From: Amphirosellinia nigrospora
Lineage: Eukaryota; Ascomycota; Sordariomycetes; Xylariales; Xylariaceae
Length of the DNA: 64,000 bases
NCBI GenBank assembly: GCA_004123355.1
Contig: SCHM01000001.1
Coordinates: 9,806,193 to 9,870,192, forward strand
Direction of reading: 5' to 3'
The position numbers and the translations under genes are program-made. Of this stretch, positions 49,803 through 61,552 are shown piece by piece (the stretch's first letter is position 1; each line of letters starts with the position of its first letter). Under the pieces are notes generated by a model that did no database searches, was not told where the DNA came from, and was given only the letters and a program-made list of their open reading frames with translations.

Positions 49803-51205
49803 TCACCGAACAAGAACAGGTTTTCCCATCTGCAGCGACTCGGCCGGCCGCCCAAGCCATACATCATAGTCATCTTCTATGAGGCTTTTCACCGTCGCTA
49901 GAAGATGGCTCGACCACCCATTCATGAACCACAAATTCTCCGCCGTCCTAAGCAACACGGCGCAGTATGCCAGCATGGTTAAGGCAGTTGGATTCCTCCG
50001 TTGCAGGCAGGTAATAAAAGGCTTCTCCAGCCGATATAACCATTCCAAAACAAACTGTTTCTCCGATAACCCGTCGAAATTTGCATCTCCGTCGCCGTAC
50101 GTGGCCCCATAAACCAATACCATACTATCGAGCCCATGAAGACAAGCCTCGGCATTTTCAAATGTCTGAGAAGCCACGAACTCTTGAAATTCTCGCAAGC
50201 GCTCCTCCCAATCTAGACGTTTAAAGCCTTCTCGATAGCACCTCGCTCGTCGGATCTCTATCGACGACGTGTCGGGTTCCTGCTGCCATATTTTCGAGTG
50301 AAACGGCTCCATAAGCCCCGAGAATAGTACATCTTCGTCAAATTCCTCGCAAAGACAGGCCCGAATGTTACTCACCTCGCACCCCGTAAATGAGAGGAAA
50401 CCATCCTACGTCATGCGTGATATCCAAGTTACACGCGAGGAGATCGCCAGGACCTGTAGTTCTAGCGGCAAAAGCACAATTACACAGAAGTGTAGCGGCG
50501 ATGTAGGTAGCACCGCAGTTGTCTTTGTCCATGCGAGCCAAGGTTACAGTAAGTTGACGCAAACCTAATGACGCATGGTGCTTGGCCGTACGCCTATACT
50601 TCAGGTTCTTTGGGCCGTCAGAGACATTGTCGTGTGCTATGTGATATGCGGCGAGAGCGTAAGCCAGATGTAGTACGAATTGAGAGGTGAGGCCGATCCG
50701 CGGAAGATTATACGACCAGAATTGAAGCATGGGATTAATCTCCGTCGTATTATCAGCCAATGTGTGAGCGGTAACTTGTGCGAAATGTAGCAGAAGCTCG
50801 GCTTCGTCGATATTTAGACAATCTATCTAAAGAAGTGGGTGTTGTCGGCTCGGACGCAGTCGTAATAAATGACAATATTGTCTCCTTACATGTTAGCGTC
50901 TCGAATTCCATGGCCCCGAGGTCGAAACGGCTCGTAGTCTAGAGTAAGCCGCGATAACCCGGAATTGGGTGATTCAGAACCCGCAACATTGCCTGGAAAT
51001 CTGCAACGCAGACCAAATAGGACACATCTGGCACATTCTGGCCGCGACTCATCACACGGCAATGCTCAGTTAGGAATTATTAACAACAACACTACTCAAC
51101 TGTCCAACGTAGCACCACCTTTACTTTACGACGCTTGCAATTTGTGCGTCCACTTCTCGATTTCCGATGCCGTTCTCTCTTAGCCTTCCTTTCTTCGTTC
51201 GGCAT
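49803..51205 (-). CDS. Zn2Cys6 transcription factor (Upc2-like)
   Basis: A fungal binuclear-zinc-cluster regulator. The start at 51205 gives a basic N-terminus (MPNEERKAKRERHRKSRS) leading into TNCKRRK, then after an intron (about 51063-51124) LPCDESRPECARCVLFGLRC. This matches the Zn2Cys6 spacing except that the first cysteine position reads Arg (CGC for TGC). The C-terminal part, with EAELLLHFAQVTAHTLAD, LPRIGLTSQFVLHLAYALAA and YHIAHD, is the all-helical domain of Upc2-like regulators. The frame is uncertain near 50770-50900 and at the first acceptor, which appears to lack one base. Targets are unknown; the neighbouring RTA1 gene is transcribed divergently. Confidence 0.75.
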
Positions 51206-51844
51206 GACGGCTGATATGACGTGTTGCGAGTATACGAAAAATTCGCATCTGGGCTAGACTACTATAGGTGGCCCTTGATCTACTTGGTAACAAGATAGAA
51301 GCGCATAATAGCTGTAAGTAAAACGCGATTATTCGTACAATTCTAATCTACTATGCCAGCCTATAAAGTACCGTCATATCATCTCTCATGTCCCTGCCCT
51401 GTCCCTGGAAACGCGTCGACTTCCCCATCCTCGGCCCTAGGTTACCTACCAAAAATGGGTGCACTAACACAATTGATTGGCTGTCGTTTTTTATATATAT
51501 TTTTTTCGCATTCAGGTACGAAAAGCTCACCGCGCTTTAACTTTAGTTCCCGAAACCAGATTGAAAGTAGAGCGTATCGATTCGGCAACTGGCACTAAGA
51601 AGGAGGCATCTCGTAAATAGAAGCATACTAGCATACAATTCGGGTTGAGGCAGTGTCGATTAACAAGATGTATTTCCACTACTATATAATCTTGATGGTT
51701 TCTAAAGCTACGTCGTTTAGAATATTGTCCAACTTACTTACCATACCCTTTGTTAGATCTTTGTGATCGTGCGCTTTTCGAAGTTCAAAAAAATATTGCC
51801 ATAACCCCAACGCTGATAAGAGACGAGATTCGAGCATACAAAAA
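51206..51844. other. Divergent spacer, Zn2Cys6/RTA1
   Basis: Shared upstream region of the two genes; AT-rich with no further gene. Confidence 0.45.
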
Positions 51845-52785
51845 ATGGGGGACAAAGGCCCATTTGGCCGCGTTGTGAACGGGACAATGGTTGTCGTCTT
51901 TTACGAGTACCGACCGAATTGAGAAGCAGCGTTCGCGTTCGTAGCATTATTCGGGCTTGTTGTTCTTGGGCACATCATCTGCCTATTCTGGCTTCGGGCA
52001 TGGTCCTTTATTCCGTTCATACTTGGTAGTCTTGGTAAGCGTCACTACAATTCTGTTTCGGAACACGGTCGGCTCGCTGAAGTGCTGACTGGTTTCTTTA
52101 CGTAGCGGAGCTTTTCGGTTATTACGGTCGCGCCTTGTCGGACCAGGAACCAGATGTTGTCGGCCCCTGGATCCTTCAAAACCTGTTAATCATCGCGGCG
52201 CATCCGTTACTCGCCGCCTCGGTGTACATGACGCTCGGGCGTATAGCGACGGCCGTAGGTGCTCGTAGCTACTTGCCGGTCAGCCCCAAGTTGTTAACGC
52301 CGCCGTATGTCCTCATCGATATCGGCACCCTCGCGACTCAACTCGCCGGCTCTGTCCTCCCTGCCTCAGGGAGCCGTCAGCAATCGAGCTGAGTAAAACG
52401 ATCATGCTGGGAGGCTTGATAGCTCAGCTTGCGGCCTTGACTATTTTCATTCTCATCACCTTTCTCGTGAAGCAACGGATCAAGCGCTCTCCCACTCAAA
52501 TCATGTTAAGTGATACGACGGTCAACTGGAAAAATCACTTCAGGGCCGTCATACTAGTCACGCTTTTGATAATTGTTCACAGTATCATTCGCACGATCGA
52601 GTACCTACAGGGGAGAGGACGGCTTCGTAATGGCTCACAACGTATTTGTATATGTCGTTGATGCGGTGCCTATGTGGTTGGTCATGGCTACTTATCTAGC
52701 CCTCCATCTGGGAAGGCTTTTGCGCCAGTGTTGCCACTTTGAAAAGATGGAAAACTCCGGTAGATTGTTGGCTAACGGTTGGTGA
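51845..52785 (+). CDS. RTA1-family membrane protein
   Basis: A multi-span membrane protein of the fungal RTA1 family (proposed lipid-translocating exporters; some confer resistance to 7-aminocholesterol or sphingoid bases). Segments in order are VVVFYEYRP, FAFVALFGLVVLGHIICLFW, AELFGYYGRALS, PWILQNLLIIAAHPLLAASV (family ILQxxLILLAPxLxAAxVY motif), LTPPYVLIDIGTLATQLAGS, KTIMLGGLIAQLAALTIFI, FRAVILVTLLIIVHSIIRTI and VYVVDAVPMWLVMATYLALH. One intron lies at 52035-52105. An in-frame TGA at 51920-51922 interrupts the first segment, and two one-base frame changes lie near 52375 and 52612. The stop could be an error like the indels, or a real lesion. Confidence 0.85.
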
Positions 52786-55248
52786 TCGGACATTAACTGT
52801 ACCCACCATAGCAAGGAGAGTCCGGGCTCCCTGTCACGGCTATCGTTACCGCCAGAGTCCGATGACGCTCGGAGTACAATTAGGTTCTAGATCGGAAATG
52901 CACTCAGGGGCGTAGCTGGAAGATCGCATTGGTCGTGGTACGGTGCCGTAGTTCGACGACTTGCGCAAAGTCAACAAGTTTCAAATTCGCACCAACTTCA
53001 GCAACCACATGCCAATACTCAAACCAATACTAGATATAATGTCATATAACGAACCAAAACCACCGGCAATTCCTACTTCCTATAAACACACTTCTAAGTT
53101 CATGCTCAGTAATCTAAGCCTCGTTGTCAGGTATGTGAGGTGTCCCGAGACTGGGACATATGAATGGTGCATCAATGAAAATACTCATGGGTAGGTCAAA
53201 GCACATAGTTGTTGTTCACCGCTGCCTATGTTTCGAGCAGACAAGCAGCCCCTTAGACCGAAGTCCCAATGCACACATACATATCGCCCAGGGAACCTCG
53301 ATCAATTTCCCCTTAATCTTCTTGCAAAATGTTAATCTGACCTTCTCTCGACAACAAAGTGCGTTTTCAAGTGTCGAATCTTTTGAATAGATACTGGCGC
53401 CTAGCAATATGAGGTATCTCGATACCCACTGTCAACCATTGTAGCAACCGTTTTGCTAGACCATGTCAACTCGGCTAGTAATAGCCGGTGGAGAGCCGAT
53501 GGGGATCTCACATTCATATCACTATTAGTTACAAGGTTTATACTAGGCTTCCCCGGACCCTCACAAGTTCGACCAAATCCTTCGTCACACTTGACTCCAG
53601 GTAGAAGTCCGAGAGAGACGCCGAGCCCGGCCCTTGTACCTATCGAGATAGAAATCCCGCGACCGCTATGCATTATCGTTATAGCCGTATTCTTCCCGCA
53701 ATATAATCTAGAGGCTAACCGTAACATCCTTCAAAATAAATCGGACGCGAACAGCTTTAGTCGCCGTCGATACGTAATAATCACATCTCGGTCCCGGACA
53801 GCCCCAGCGTAATACCTATGGCAATTGCATTCAGAATGTCATCTCCCAACCCAAATATCCCATCAACTACATGCGACGATGTTTACTGGGGCGGATCATG
53901 CCCTGTTGTGTTGGCATGCAGACGCAGGTCCGGGTCACATAAAAAAAAGTAATTAATGGGGCGATCGGCAATCAGGCCGAGTGCAAGGCTTTATCATCAC
54001 TCATGCTTCTCGTCTGTTTCTAATTCCTGATATAGCCCCTGGACTGACTGCAGCCCTCCTGCCACTTCGATGATAATGGCTAGTATTTCCGAGAGCTAGA
54101 AAGCGGAGGACGTTGGCCTTAAGATGAGCTTAAATGCACAGCGTCGTCATTGCCTTGATTCAACAACGATCAGCAAGTTTGCCTAAGCGCTGCAACGAGT
54201 AGAATGGGGAGTTGATTGGCCTTGACATAAAGGAGCTTGGCCGGGGTAGTCGGAAAAGTCGTCCTATTCGAAGCTGGAGCCGGTCGCTCCGAGTCGGTCC
54301 GCAGAGCTTCCCGGCGCAACAAAACGTGTTGTCGACAGAGGCGGATCCCCGCCTTTAATGACAAAATCCCCACGAGTGCCTATTCCCGCAAGATGTAGGC
54401 AGTCTAACGGTGCGCTTGACTGGCTTATCTAGATCGTGGCTAGCTCAGATGACTAGTGTCTCAGATCACAGTCTCGTGGTATGCAAAAGGTTGGTGAGGG
54501 ATAGGAACCTCCTACCCTTTTAGGTAGAGCCACCAATCCGGTGCCGTCGTCGGCATATACCGACACGTGATACTCCCGCTGCGGCTTTAGCTGTAGTTAC
54601 ATTGTGCACGTACCGACATGTGTGGCGTCGTCATGGTATTAATTTAAGGCGGCCACCTAAATGGAAGGATCGGCAATCATGCGGGCACGTTGACTATACT
54701 AAGAAAGTAACCTAGAATGCTCAAAATCGTCAAGAGAATGCTCACCGAAACATACAAACCCAATACATAGATGCAGACATATACCATTTGCAATAACCAC
54801 ATGATAGCGTTGGCGTCGATGAGCTTAAGCTATCCGCACGCCGCCAATGTCTTCAAAACATAGCGTAAATAGATAGCAATATAAGAAAACATCCGTTCTA
54901 AAAATATTTGGAGTACTCAGACATGCCCAGGACGAAAGGGTGCACGAGAGTGACACTTGGAATGGAATGTCTTTCAAATGATTCAACGGCTAACAACACA
55001 AACTACGCGACTTTTAAGTGTCGACACCCTAGTTGCGTCCGTTGGGATTTTAGATCCAGAAAAACATCACAACCTTCCTATTCTAGCTACCTACCATCCC
55101 CCACGTTTTGAAGACTCGGTCCTTTTTCTAGCATGAGGCTCATTCCAGACTAGGTAAGAGTTTAGGGGGTTCCTAGAGAATAAGCAACAACAACTTTATA
55201 GTCCCTTTCGCGATGCAGCTACACCAAGAAATCCAACATGGGTTGACT
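52786..55248. other. Gene-poor spacer
   Basis: About 2.5 kb. Several frames of 60-120 codons exist but none shows a domain or credible exon structure. Confidence 0.4.
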
Positions 55249-55257
55249 TATATATAG
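55249..55257 (+). promoter_or_regulatory. TATA box of the GH55 gene
   Basis: TATATATAG, about 150 bp upstream of the GH55 start codon. Confidence 0.45.
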
Positions 55258-55400
55258 TGATCGAATATCCTCTCGTCTCGTTCAGTTGTGCCAGCAAGGA
55301 GTGGTCGCCTGTCCAATTTTTGGGGCGTCTAGAGAGCTTGAGATTAAACTTCCTCGCCTTTGGCATTGGTCACCAGCTTTGGTGCTTCTCTCCCAACAAG

Positions 55401-58389
55401 ATGCGGGCCATCTCTCAAGTTTTGCTCTTGGGGGCGTGCCTCCTCGGCGCATCCGCCAGCCCTATCACCTCTCGGCAACCCACGCTATCCACCTTCGTGA
55501 CCGCCGAAAATGCGTCTTCCAGCGACGTTGAAGCGGCGCGGGCGATCGTCAAGGATTCCATCGCCAAGATGACCGTCCTCAACAAGGCGCGCCTTGCACA
55601 GCCGCACCGTAACAACTGGAACCTCAAGCCTGGCACCAAGACGGCGAAGCGCGATAGCAAGACTCCGAGTTGCTAAATATCACGCCTGAGATTGCCCGAG
55701 CAGCTGCTTTAGTGGCTGAGCTCGACGCCGATGTCAAGGCGACCTCTCCTGTTGAAAAACGGGCTGGGGACTTCTGGATGGGAGACATCAAGCATCAAGG
55801 TTCAGTGCCGTGGGGAAATGATGCCTCATACAAGGTTAATATTTTCCGATGTTGACGCCCAAGAAGCGATGGGATTGCTAATTTCTCGAGTTTAGGTGTT
55901 CCGAAATGTTGTCACCGACTACGGTGCTGATCCTAGTGGCGCGACGGTAAGTTGAAAGTGAAACAGCAAGGCACTCCTAGCAAGGACGCGCGCTCATGAT
56001 GAATTACTATAGGACTCAACGGCTGCGATTCAAAAAGCGATGGATGATGGCAAGCGGTGCGGAGCGGCATGCAACGGCTCAACCACCAAAAACGCCATCT
56101 TGTACTTCCCTCCTGGTCGTTACCTGGTGTCTAGTTCTATCGCCGTCTACTTCGGTACTCAGATCGTCGGTGACGCCAACAACTGGCCCACGATCGTGGC
56201 TGCGGGAAGTTTCGTTGGTCTAGGAGTCTTGTCAACCGATGTCTACATCGGCCAGAACGACGCCGACGGAAACCCGATCGAATGGTATATCAATACTGCA
56301 CGATTTTACAGCCAGATCCGCAACATCAAGATTGACATCACTGCAACTGACGCCAACGCGGCCGTTGCTGCCATCCACTACCAAGTGGGCCAGGCCACCA
56401 CTCTTGAGAACATTGAGATTATTGCCAACTCGGCCACGGTAGGTCTTAACTTCTTGTCTCAGGCCATGTGACACACATAGCTCTGAGAGTTGAACCTGCT
56501 AACAGTTAGCTATATAGACCCAGCAAGGTATCTACGCCGAGAACGGAAGTGGAGGTGTCCTGTCCGATATCACCTTTACCGGTGGCAACTTTGGTATCTG
56601 TAAGTCTAACTCGTCGTCCTCTTGCCGAAGGAGACCGTCTAACTAGAGATCCAGACGGTGGTAGCCAACAGTTCAGTGCGGCTCGCATGACCTTCAACGG
56701 CTGCAATACCGCGGTCCAACTCATCTGGGACTGGGCTGGGTGTGGAAGAGCATCACAGTGAACAACGCCCAGGTCGGCTTCCGTTTTTACAACGATGGTG
56801 ATAAAACCGTCACTGGCTCTGTAACTCTCGTCGACTCTACCTTTTCTGGCACCAAGGGCTCCTCCATTGAGATGTCGTCGCCTGTTGATAAGGAAGACGC
56901 TGGCTTCACCGGGCTGATCTTGGACAATGTCAATCTTGACGGAAACGTCATTGACCACTTCACTTCAGCGGTGATCCTGAATGCGGGTTACTATAAGAAC
57001 GTAAGTTCAACTCAGTTCGCAGGAAAGACGAACAACAGCTGACATATTTAAAAGCATGTATTGGGTCCACTATACCAGAACAACCAACGCTCATATTCGA
57101 CTGGAGCCGTGGACTACACGCGTGAGCCCACGCTTCTGGGAGCCTCGGTTTCGGGACTTCAGGTTGCCCCATACTTCGAGAGGAAGAAGAACCAGTACAC
57201 GGACAAGTCTGCCTCGGACTTTGTGAATCTCAAGGACGAGGGCGCCAAAGGTGACGGTGTGACAGACGACACGGCGGCGGTGCAAGCCGCCTTCAACAAG
57301 TACGGAGATGGCAGCAAGATTATCTATGTGGACGCCGGCTCGTACATCCTAACGGACACGGTCACAATCCCCAAAGATACCAAGCTGGTCGGTGAAACCT
57401 GGTCTCAATTCGTTGCCAACGGTAACAAGTTTTCGGACGCCACCAAGCCCGTCGCCATGTTGAAGGTCGGTCAGCGGCGACGTCGGTACCGTTGAGATGC
57501 AGGACCTCATCCTGACAAGCAAGGGCCCTACGCCTGGAGCGATCTTGATGGAGTGGAATGTCCAGGCCAGCAGCCCCGGCGCCGCCGCCTTGTGGGATGT
57601 CCATGCTCGTCTCGGAGGTGCTACCGGCACTGAGCTCACGCCGTCCGAGTGTCCCGCCATCACGACCGGCACCCCTGCTAGCTGCCAGGTCGCCAGCACC
57701 ATCCTCCACGTCACGGACGGAGCCTCGGGCTACTTCGAGAACATGTGGCTGTGGGTAGCCGACCACATGGTCGACGACGCCGATCTCTCCAGTGTCACCA
57801 ATGACCTGCCCCAGGTCTCGGTGTACAGCGCTCGTGGTATGCTCATTGAGAGCAAGAAGGCCACTTGGCTATACGGCACGGCCGCGGAACACAGCGTCAT
57901 GTACCAGTACAACTTCAACGCGGCCGAGAATGTCTTCACCACCTTCTTACAAACCGAGTCAGCTTACTACCAGCCGACTCCCAAGGCGCCCGCTCCGTTT
58001 GAAAACGCTGTCGGCGCTGTTGCAGGTGACCCAGACTACTCTTGCAACGGCAGCGACGCCGACGGATGCGACGAGTCTTGGGCCGTGGTCCTGAAGAAGT
58101 CCCAGAACATCCACGTCAGCGCGGCCGGAACCTACTCATGGTTCAGCAGCTACACCCAGGACTGCATTGACGTGCACACCTGCCAGAAGTCCCTATGGCT
58201 AGTTGACGACAACTATAACAACAACCGACTGCAAAACATTGTGGCGATTGGTGCCAAGAACATCATCGTTTCTACCAGCGGAACTACTATCTCGTCATCG
58301 GCGAACCAGGCCGTCAGCGGTCACCCGATTGGGCACATATTTCGCTGTACGAGGTGCCCTCGTCAGGAAATGCTCCCTCCCGTATTTAG
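55401..58389 (+). CDS. GH55 exo-beta-1,3-glucanase, secreted
   Basis: A glucan 1,3-beta-glucosidase of family GH55, two right-handed beta-helices that cut beta-1,3-glucan of fungal or plant-microbe origin. A signal peptide (MRAISQVLLLGACLLGASAS) is followed by a propeptide ending around KR. The first helix domain has VFRNVVTDYGADPSG, AILYFPPGRYLVSSSIAVYF and IYAENGSGGVLSDITFTGGN; the second has VNLKDEGAKGDGVTDDTAAV, VDAGSYILTDTVTIPKDTKL, GYFENMWLWVADHM and YGTAAEHSVMYQYNF. Introns fit at 55835-55895, 55947-56012, 56439-56517, 56600-56654 and 57001-57054. Four frame changes (near 55665, 56740, 57475 and 58332) are each explained by one lost base. The last of these restores a normal end, ISLYEVPSSG, with the stop at 58387-58389. 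Confidence 0.93.
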
Positions 58390-59548
58390 GAGCAGTGACG
58401 ACTGGGACGTGTGTTGATATGTCGAACAGTATATAGCTTGGATTCACGTATATAATATCTAAATTGATGAGTTAGCGTTCGATTTTGCAAACACCTGATT
58501 TAAAGGTCCCGAGTGACGTTTTACAAGTGAGAACCTACAATTCAACACGTAAAAGGATATGTTATTTGTTTTAGCAAGTGGTCTTTACGTGAAGAGCGTT
58601 AACCGTAATATTTTGAAAAAAGTTTGGAGTTAAGCCAAAGCTAAATGGGCGGGATCGGCTTACTTACTAAGGTTACCCCTTTTCGGAGATATAGCATAAG
58701 ATCCGTAATATAGCCTAGACATGCTGCAAACAACTTTAACAAACTTAAGCAAGTGGAGTTATAAGCCATGAAAGGATATCCGTAGATGAGGGTAAATACA
58801 GATTAGGGATCAAAGTATATGATATATCCAAAACCATTCATCGCATCCACTAGGTTATGTTATGATTTGCTCTGAACCTTTGTTAAGGGTATCGATACGA
58901 TGAGAGATTCGATTGCGTACGTCATTCAGCCGCTCATATTCTCCAATATCAATATAGTATGAAAATATCACCAAGGCAGCAGCACGTACTAGCCCACTAC
59001 CCCCACGGAACAAAGAATCACCAATGGGGCTACCTTCCGGTACGACGGGGCAGGGCTACTACCGACTTACTGTAGTAGAGATTGACAAGAACGGAGGGGT
59101 GGGCGGCCAGCGTTAGTACAGGATGTTTTCGTCCCGGCCCCGTACGGAGCTAGGGTTTTTACCTGTACCTAGAATTGTTGGAGACCGGCATGCCTCCTTG
59201 AGCCGTTCCCTAACCCAAGTAATACAACAACATATCACTAAGGCAGCACGCTAAGCACTCGACACCTTGCTTCTAACGGTATGAAGGTATGTTGATTCCA
59301 ATTATACAAGACAGCCGGCTTATGAATGCGATGATTCAAAGAGTTCGGGCATCCCACAGGCGCTCGGCCATCCCACAGGCGCTCAGCCATTCCATAAGCC
59401 CTTAGTCATTCCATAAGCCCTTGGCCGCTATCCCACATACCTCCGTCCAGCTCCTCATACTCCTCAGCAGCAGGCAGCTACGAAGGTTCGACCCCAATTT
59501 CCTCTTTAGCCGAGGCGGGCAATGAGCGACAGACGGCATGGCAGACTG
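58390..59548. other. Intergenic, tandem repeats near the end
   Basis: About 1.2 kb without a gene; contains the 19-bp tandem array listed separately. Confidence 0.45.
59350..59425. repeat. Tandem array, four 19-bp units
   Basis: Units 1 and 2 are CATCCCACAGGCGCTCGGC and the same with one change; units 3 and 4 are CATTCCATAAGCCCTTAGT and a two-base variant. The array is made of two diverged pairs, suggesting two rounds of duplication. Confidence 0.8.
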
Positions 59549-59556
59549 TATATAAA
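59549..59556 (+). promoter_or_regulatory. TATA box of the TRI14-like gene
   Basis: TATATAAA, about 185 bp upstream of the proposed start. A run of about 18 T (59658-59675) lies between them. Confidence 0.4.
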
Positions 59557-59734
59557 TAAGAATAATAAGGGCTGGCCCTCATACATAATAACAATAATAA
59601 AGGCGAGGAGAATTATACGGAACGATCACGTTGCCAACTCCCGCAGCGCCCACGCTCTTTTTTTTTTTTTTTAGTAGCTACATCTTTGATAAAGATACGC
59701 ATATTGAACTTTCAATTGCTGTTAGTAGAGCGCC

Positions 59735-61222
59735 ATGTTCGCCCTCTTGCTTCTATATCATGGCTCCTGGCCACAGCCTCGAGCCATCCGCACCTACCGT
59801 ATCTGAGGGGATCATGCCCGCCCTTCGGCAATGGCACGGTCGATATCGCTTCTTACCAGCTATATCCGAGAACGTCGACTTTGACGAACAATCCTGTCTT
59901 CTCTGGTACGTGCGCGAGCAGAATTGGAGAAACCCTACCCCAACGCGGAGATCATAGCTAACACGTCCACAGTAAGTACTAACAACCGGAGAAACATTCT
60001 CTGGAGAAACAGTCTGTAAAAACGTTACTGATGCTGAGAGCCGCTCGCTTGTAGACATCGGCTCCCTCTACAATGCATCAGTCGTCGTCTACGATCCCTA
60101 CAAGGCAGCCGTGGTATCAACGATCGAGTACCCCAACATAACGCGGACCGTGCCCTTCCACATTGGTGGCGTCGCAGTAAGTAACGTCTTAGAATCAATT
60201 TCTTCGTTCAAGGACCTTTCCGAAGCATATTCGTATCAAAGAAGCTTCATGCCACTTTTAAAATACTCATTTGAAATGAAACTGATTCCGTGTGCATCGC
60301 AGTGGGACCCCTACAACAGCAGGCGCAAGAGAAACAGTTCATCAGACGAAATCACGATCCTCGTCGACGCAGCACCAGCGCAGTAAGCACTGTTCCCCTA
60401 TAATCTCTCCCTTAAACAAGTCTTCCTAACCCCAATCGAAGCGAGACCGCAGGCCGCGACGTGTCCGGCGACAACTACATCCTGCGCTACTCGGCAACGA
60501 CGCAAGAGACCCTCTGGTCCGTGAACCTGACGGCCGTGAGCCTCGGGCGCTACGGGGGTCCCCAGGACATCGAGCACGACGACGCGGGGAACATCTACGT
60601 GATGGGCACGTACCCGGGCACGCTCATGCGCGTGGCGGGCGACGGCAGCGCCGTGGATGAGTGGTACGTGCCCGCGCCCAACAGCGCCAGCGGCGTCATC
60701 GACCACGCAGTGATGGGCTACACGGGTCTCGCGGCCGTCGACGGATCCACGCTCCTCGTCGGCGACGCGCGGAACAACAGCGTGGACGGCGGCGCCGTGT
60801 ATAGGTTCGACATGAGCGCCAGCAAAGGCACGCCGACGCCCGTCCCCATCTCGTATCCCGGGAACGGGACCGAAGACGTCATCCGCCCCGCCGATGCCAT
60901 CTACCTCCCGTCCAAGTATCATAACGAGGTCCTCCTGATCACGGAGCACGATGCGGGCGTCTCGGTGCTTCGCTCGCGGAAGGGGGATGGGAAGGGTAAA
61001 TGGCACAGCGCCGAGTTTCTAGGCCGCATCCCGAACGCACCCGAGGTCGCAGCTGCCGGCGGTGTTGTGACGGCCGCCGTCGAGATCGCCGGGAGCGTGT
61101 TCATGGTTGAGGAGTGGTTCACGGATCCGCTGGTGCCCGGGACGACGGCGGGGAATAGGACTTCGTTCCCGCTTGTTGATATCACGGCCCAGCTAGATGC
61201 GTTAGTCGGAGCACGCTGTTGA
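59735..61222 (+). CDS. TRI14-like secreted protein
   Basis: Resembles the TRI14 family, named from the trichothecene cluster of Fusarium, where it affects virulence more than toxin synthesis; biochemical role unknown. The recognisable core includes VDIASYQLYPENVDFDEQSC (read across a frame change), YNASVVVYDPYKAAVVSTIE, then SGDNYILRYSATTQETLWSV, GGPQDIEHDDAGNIYVMGTY and PADAIYLPSKYHNEVLLITE. These suggest a beta-propeller-like fold (NHL/lactonase type). A hydrophobic N-terminus (MFALLLL) suggests secretion. Introns fit at about 59969-60054, 60177-60302 and 60383-60441. The third exon is very GC-rich with a long clean reading frame. Frame changes occur before 59900. Confidence 0.75.
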
Positions 61223-61552
61223 GGTTCGCCAGGTTGCGGAGCGATGAGGGTCTATGGAAGAAGGACGATAGCCTTTGTTAACTTTACCCAAGACTTGAAC
61301 TTGGTTCTTTCGGTTGACGGAATAGGAGAATTGTTAGTATGAGTACTTAGTCACGTCCACCCAGTCAGAAAATAGTGTTACCGAATACACTCTGCGGTAA
61401 ATAAACCATCTTGTGGTCCTAAAGCAGCTAGACATCCTGAGCTATACGCCGAAACACTAGGCTAGTAATACAACGAAGTACCAAACCTGCGAAGGTTGCC
61501 GATACTGTAAATCTACCGCATGTGCGAAGCAAACAGTGAACCCTAATGGATA
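61223..61552. other. Convergent spacer
   Basis: Between the 3' ends of the TRI14-like and translocase genes. No gene seen. Confidence 0.4.
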
